Of a stretch of DNA of 64,000 bases, positions 59,731 to 64,000 are shown piece by piece. The notes below the pieces were generated by a model. The model worked only from the letters and a program-made list of their open reading frames with translations. It was not told the origin of the DNA and made no database searches. Source of the DNA: Cellvibrionaceae bacterium (GTDB lineage: Bacteria > Pseudomonadota > Gammaproteobacteria > Pseudomonadales > Cellvibrionaceae); assembly GCA_024707385.1 (NCBI GenBank), contig JANPZW010000008.1, positions 1-64,000 on the forward strand. The letters are read 5' to 3'. Within the stretch, counting starts at the first letter, position 1, and each line of letters starts with the position of its first letter. A program made the position numbers and the translations under genes.

Positions 59731-62700
59731 TTGCCGTCCATAGATTCAGCCGCCGCGGAGCTGTTCACCGGGCGCGATGAAACCGCCGAATACATGCGCC
59801 AGTTCCCCTGGGAATCCACAGCTCTCGGCCCGGTTGACCAGTGGCCGCAGAGTTTGAAGACTGCCATCCGCATCATGATGACTTCGCGCCAGCCGATCTG
59901 GATTGGCTGGGGTGAGGATCTGATCTACCTCTACAACGACCCCTACAAGTCAATCATCGGCGGCCGCCATCCGTGGGCCCTGGGCAAGCCGGTCAAGAAA
60001 GTGTGGCGTGAGATCTGGCGTGAGATCGGCCCCATGCTTGCCACAGCCATGTCCGGGACCGAAGGCATTTACGTCGAAGAACAGCTGTTGCTGATGGAGC
60101 GCAATGGCTATCCGGAAGAGACTTACTACACCTTTTCCTACAGCCCGATTCCGGATGACGACAATAACGCCGGCGGGATTATCTGCGCGAATACTGACGA
60201 CACCAAGAGGGTCATTGGCGAACGCCAGCTTGCTTTGCTGCGCCATCTGGCAGCGCAGACCGCCGGTACCTGGTCGTTGCAGGCGGTGTGCGAAAAAAAG
60301 TGTCGCTGCGCTCGCAACCAACGGCCACGATCTGCCTTTTGCCGCTTTGTATCTGGAGAATCCAGACACCGGCCAGCTGACATTAGCTGGCACCGCGGGC
60401 TTGGAGTCGGGCCATCCAGCGGCCCCAGCGGAACTCGATCCATTAAAGTCGCCCTGGCCTCTTGAACAGGCCTTGGTGCACCACCAGCCACAGTTGATTA
60501 CAGACCTGTCATATTGCCTGGCGGGAGTGGATCTTCCTTGTGGGGTTTGGGATCAGCCGCCCAGCCGGGCAGTGGTGCTGCCCATAACCCCCACCGGGGA
60601 AACCGGACGGGCGGGCGTAATGGTAGTGGGGTTGAATCCGTTTCGCCTGTACGACAACGATTACGAAGGCTTTTTGCAGCTGGTGGCCGGGCAGATATCC
60701 GCCGCGCTCGCCAACGCCCAAGCTTATGAGCAAGAGCGCCGCCGCGCCGAAGCGCTGGCGGAGATCGACAAAGCCAAAACCATTTTTTCTCCAACGTATC
60801 GCACGAATTCCGCACCCCGCTCACCTTGATGCTCGGACCTTTGCAGCAGGTTCTGGAAAACGCCGACCTGGCGGACGCGGTGCGGACGGATCTCCATACC
60901 GCCCACCGCAACGGTTTGCGCCTGCTGAAGCTGGTGAATTCACTGCTGGATTTCTCCCGGGTGGAAGCGGGGCGCATGCAGGCGTTGTTCACGCCGGAGG
61001 ATCTCTCGACCCTGACAGCGGATCTCGCCAGCAACTTCCGCTCGGCCTGTGAACGCGCGGGGCTGGCGCTGACTATCGACTGCCCGCCTCTGGAAGAGTC
61101 CGTCTATATCGATCGGGACATGTGGGAAAAAATCATCTTCAACCTGCTGTCGAACGCCTTCAAATTTACCTTGCAAGGTGGCATTTCAGTGCAGATTTGC
61201 CGCGAAGGCGATGCGGCGCGGATCGCCGTGACCGATACCGGCGTGGGCATTTCCGCAGAGGCTCTGCCGCGTATTTTTGAACGCTTCCACCGCGTCGAGG
61301 AATCTCGCGGCCGCTCTCACGAAGGCACTGGAATAGGCTTGGCTCTCGTGCGCGAGCTGGTGCGCCTGCACGGCGGTTCCATCAGCGTTGCCAGCACTCC
61401 CGGAGCGGGCACTGTGTTTACCGTTTACCTGCCCTTTGGTTGTCGCCACCTGCCGACTGCACAGGTTGGGGTGCGTGCTCAATCCACCTCTGCCGTCCGT
61501 GCCCAGACCTTTGTCGAAGAAGCATTGCGCTGCCTGCCGGACACAGCGGCGCCGCATCCGGCACCTGCAGAGGTCAGCCGGCAGCGGATTGTGCTGGCGG
61601 ATGACAATGCGGATATGCGCCAGTACATCCAGCGGATTCTGGGGGATCTCTACGAGGTTATTGCCGTCGCTGATGGCGAAGCAGCGCTGCAGGAGATTGC
61701 GCGGCAGCGGCCGGACCTGGTGCTGTCGGACGTGATGATGCCGCGTTGCGATGGCTTCGGCCTGTTGGCAGCTCTCAGGGCGACGCTGGATACGCGCGAT
61801 CTGCCGGTGATCCTGCTATCGGCCCGAGCCGGGGATGAGGCCACAATTGAGGGCCTGGACATAGGCGCCGAGGCCTATCTGACCAAACCATTCCAGGCGC
61901 GGGAGCTGAAAGCCAGGGTGCGGGCGGTCTTGGCGAAGGAGGAGGCGCGGCGCGAGCAGGAAAGTCACTTCCATATGATCGCCGACAAGGCGCCGATCAT
62001 TCTGTGGACCACGGATGAGACCGGGGCGTGTACCTACTTGAGCCGGCAGTGGTATGAATTCACTGGTGGGACGCCAGAGCAGGACCTGGGCTTTGGTTGG
62101 CTCGATCGCACCCACCCATTGGATCTGGACATTGCGCGCGCTGCTTTTCTCGACGCCAACCGTGAGCGGACACCTTTTCGCGTCGAATATCGCCTGCGCG
62201 GCATGGACGGAAGCTACCGCTGGATGATCGATACCGGAACGCCGCGTTTCGACGAAACCGGCCAGCTCCTCGGTTATGTCGGCTGTGTTTTCGATATCGG
62301 TGAGCGGCGGCGTATGGAGGCGATCCTGGATGCGCAGAAGAGCCGCCCTGGAACTCAGCGTTAGCGGCGCGCCGTTGAAGCAGATGCTGGATGTCTTCAT
62401 CGAGGCTGTGGAAACCCAGTCCGGCGGCCGTGTCAGATCGTCGATTCTGTTGGTCAACGACAGTCGCGACCGGCTTGTCTGCGGTGCTGCGCCCAGCCTG
62501 CCGGAAGCGCTGCGAAATGCCATTGATGGATTGCCTATAGGCCCACATTCCGCGGTTTGCGGCACTGCCGCCTATCTGCGGCAGGCGATCTTCGTCGGCG
62601 ATTTCACCGCCGATTCGCGCTGCGCCGCCTATCGCGATCTCGCCGTCAGCAGCGGCATCCAGGCCTGCTGGTCGACCCCCGTATTCTCTTCCGAGGGGAC

Positions 62701-64000
62701 ACTGCTTGCGGTCTTCGCCCTTTATTATCCCCACACGCTTGCAGAGCCCTTCGTCGGCGACGCGCAGATGGTGGAGATTCTGGGCAGCACGGTGGCGTTG
62801 ATCATCGATAAAACCATAGATACACGCCTGCGCCGGGAAGCGGAGCAGAAGCTGCGCGCCAGTGAGGCCGCGCTGCGGGAGGCGGACAAACGCAAGGATG
62901 AATTCCTCGCCACCCTGGCCCACGAACTGCGCAATCCCTTGGCGCCCATCAGCAATGCGCTGCAGATCATGCGGCTGAGCCCCGACGTCGGGGCGGTCAA
63001 CGATATGCGCGAGCTGATCAACCGCCAGCTCACCCAGATGGTCCGGCTGGTGGACGACCTTATGGACGTGTCACGCATTACCCGCGGCAAAGTGGATCTG
63101 CGCCGCGAGAGAGTTTCCCTGGCGAGCGTGCTGCAGAACACGGTGGAAGTGGTCCGCCCCCTGGTGGACGAACGCGCGCAGACCCTGCGGGTGCAGCTGC
63201 CGGATCGGCCCGTGTGGCTGCATGCGGATTTCACCCGTCTCTCCCAGGTGTTCACCAATATCGTCAACAACGCCTGCAAATACACCCAGACCGGCGGTGC
63301 CATCGCCATTGCCGCCAGTGCGCAAGGCGGCGCTGTGGCGGTGACGGTGGAGGATAACGGGATGGGCATTCCCGCCGACAAGTTGCCGCTGATTTTTGAA
63401 ATGTTCTCCCAGGTGGAGGACCCCATCGGCCGCACCCACGGCGGCCTTGGCATAGGGCTCACTCTGGCTGAGCAACTGGTGAAGATGCACGGCGGCCATG
63501 TGGAGGCGCACAGCGACGGGCCGGGTAAGGGCAGCCGTTTTACCGTGTATCTGCCGCTGGAGACCGGGGCGGATGCGGGCGGGCCTGCGCAAGGTAGACG
63601 CGAGGCGCGTCCGGGTGCGGGCCTAAGGGTGCTGGTGGTGGATGACAACCGCGAGTCCGCCAGGACGCTCGCCCAGCTCATCGAACTGCTCGGCCACCAC
63701 ACCCAGGTGGCGTTCGACGGCGCTGAAGCGCTGGAGCTGGCGGATCAGCTGGTGCCGGATTTGGTACTGATGGATCTGGGGATGCCGGGTATGGATGGCT
63801 TTGAAACCTGCAAGGCGATGAAGCGCAACCCGTTACTGCGGGACGCGGTACTGGTGGCTCAGACAGGCTGGGGCGAAAAGCGCCACAACCAGCTGGCACA
63901 GGAGGCGGGGTTTGCGCATCACCTGGTCAAACCGATTGATCTGCAGGCGTTGGAAGAGCTGCTGGCCGACATAGCCCCAGCGACTGACGGCGCCGGTGCT
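59731..64000 (+). CDS. Very large hybrid sensor histidine kinase, cut by the window end (three frameshifts)
   Basis: More than 1420 codons. Order by base position: PAS-like 59760-60200, GAF 60230-60740, HisKA with SHEFRTPL near 60795, HATPase 61100-61440, receiver 61585-61930 (SDVMMP), PAS 61960-62330, GAF 62360-62830, second HisKA (AHELRNPL) near 62920, second HATPase 63220-63560, second receiver from 63625 (LMDLGMPGMDG). Frame breaks: an extra A near 60292-60298, one T short near 60782-60788, an extra base near 62340. Two complete kinase modules in one chain is unusual. Start is TTG 59731. No helix suggests a soluble protein. The end lies beyond 64000. Confidence 0.85.

Overview
The window reads as the chromosome of a moderately GC-rich gammaproteobacterium. 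Pseudomonas-like gene orders (purN-purM / DUF2066-hda, dapA-bamC-MBL hydrolase, mltF next to tadA and purL), FabV, class I fumarase and Fe-SOD suggest a pseudomonad- or Cellvibrio-like marine or soil lineage. The genus cannot be settled from sequence alone. No tRNA, rRNA, insertion sequence, prophage or CRISPR array was seen.

The dominant structural feature is a very large inverted duplication. Bases 1-9083 are a noisy reverse complement of bases 11299-20329, separated by a 2.2 kb unique spacer (9084-11298). The left arm repeats purM, purN, a 61-codon gene, a GGDEF/EAL gene, phhB, fumarase, a coiled-coil gene, sodB and the 3' two thirds of groEL, all riddled with indels. Its inner edge cuts a DUF481 gene. 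No complete groEL, sodB, purM or purN frame exists in either arm, yet each arm repairs the other at homopolymers. This points to a fold-back chimeric read at a contig end rather than a biological duplication. Single-base homopolymer indels also break cpbp, nirB, purL (3), a RimK-like ligase, a GNAT/C39 gene, phhB, a MOSC gene and a hybrid kinase (3), so most 'broken' genes here are probably intact in the cell.

Layout from the junction: DUF481 fragment, fxsA, groES-groEL (sigma32-like promoter), sodB, coiled-coil protein, fumarase, phhB, c-di-GMP enzyme and a small zinc-ribbon-like protein (9.1-18.6 kb). Then come purN/purM opposed to DUF2066-hda (18.6-22.4 kb), and a minus-strand molybdenum cofactor cluster moaA-moaB-moeA-DUF1244-MOSC divergent from cobA-nirB-nirD for nitrite assimilation (22.4-30.6 kb). 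Next are a membrane-tethered receiver protein and a TraF-like outer-membrane protein (30.9-34.3 kb), then a compact minus-strand set miaE-glycosyltransferase-TSUP transporter-CPBP protease (34.3-37.7 kb).

From 37.8 to 43.0 kb lie fabV, an LpxL-type acyltransferase, dapA, bamC and an MBL hydrolase. A 389 bp AT-rich intergenic region with two perfect DnaA boxes follows, then PilZ, an LRR lipoprotein, an OmpA lipoprotein, and a BlaI / M56-TonB / TonB regulatory operon with paired operators (45.1-47.8 kb). RNase II, DUF1653-tadA, mltF and purL follow. The window ends with a zinc-ribbon protein, a divergent pair GNAT-C39 peptidase / RimK-type ATP-grasp ligase (a candidate peptide-tagging or peptide-synthesis module), and a very large hybrid sensor kinase cut by the window end.
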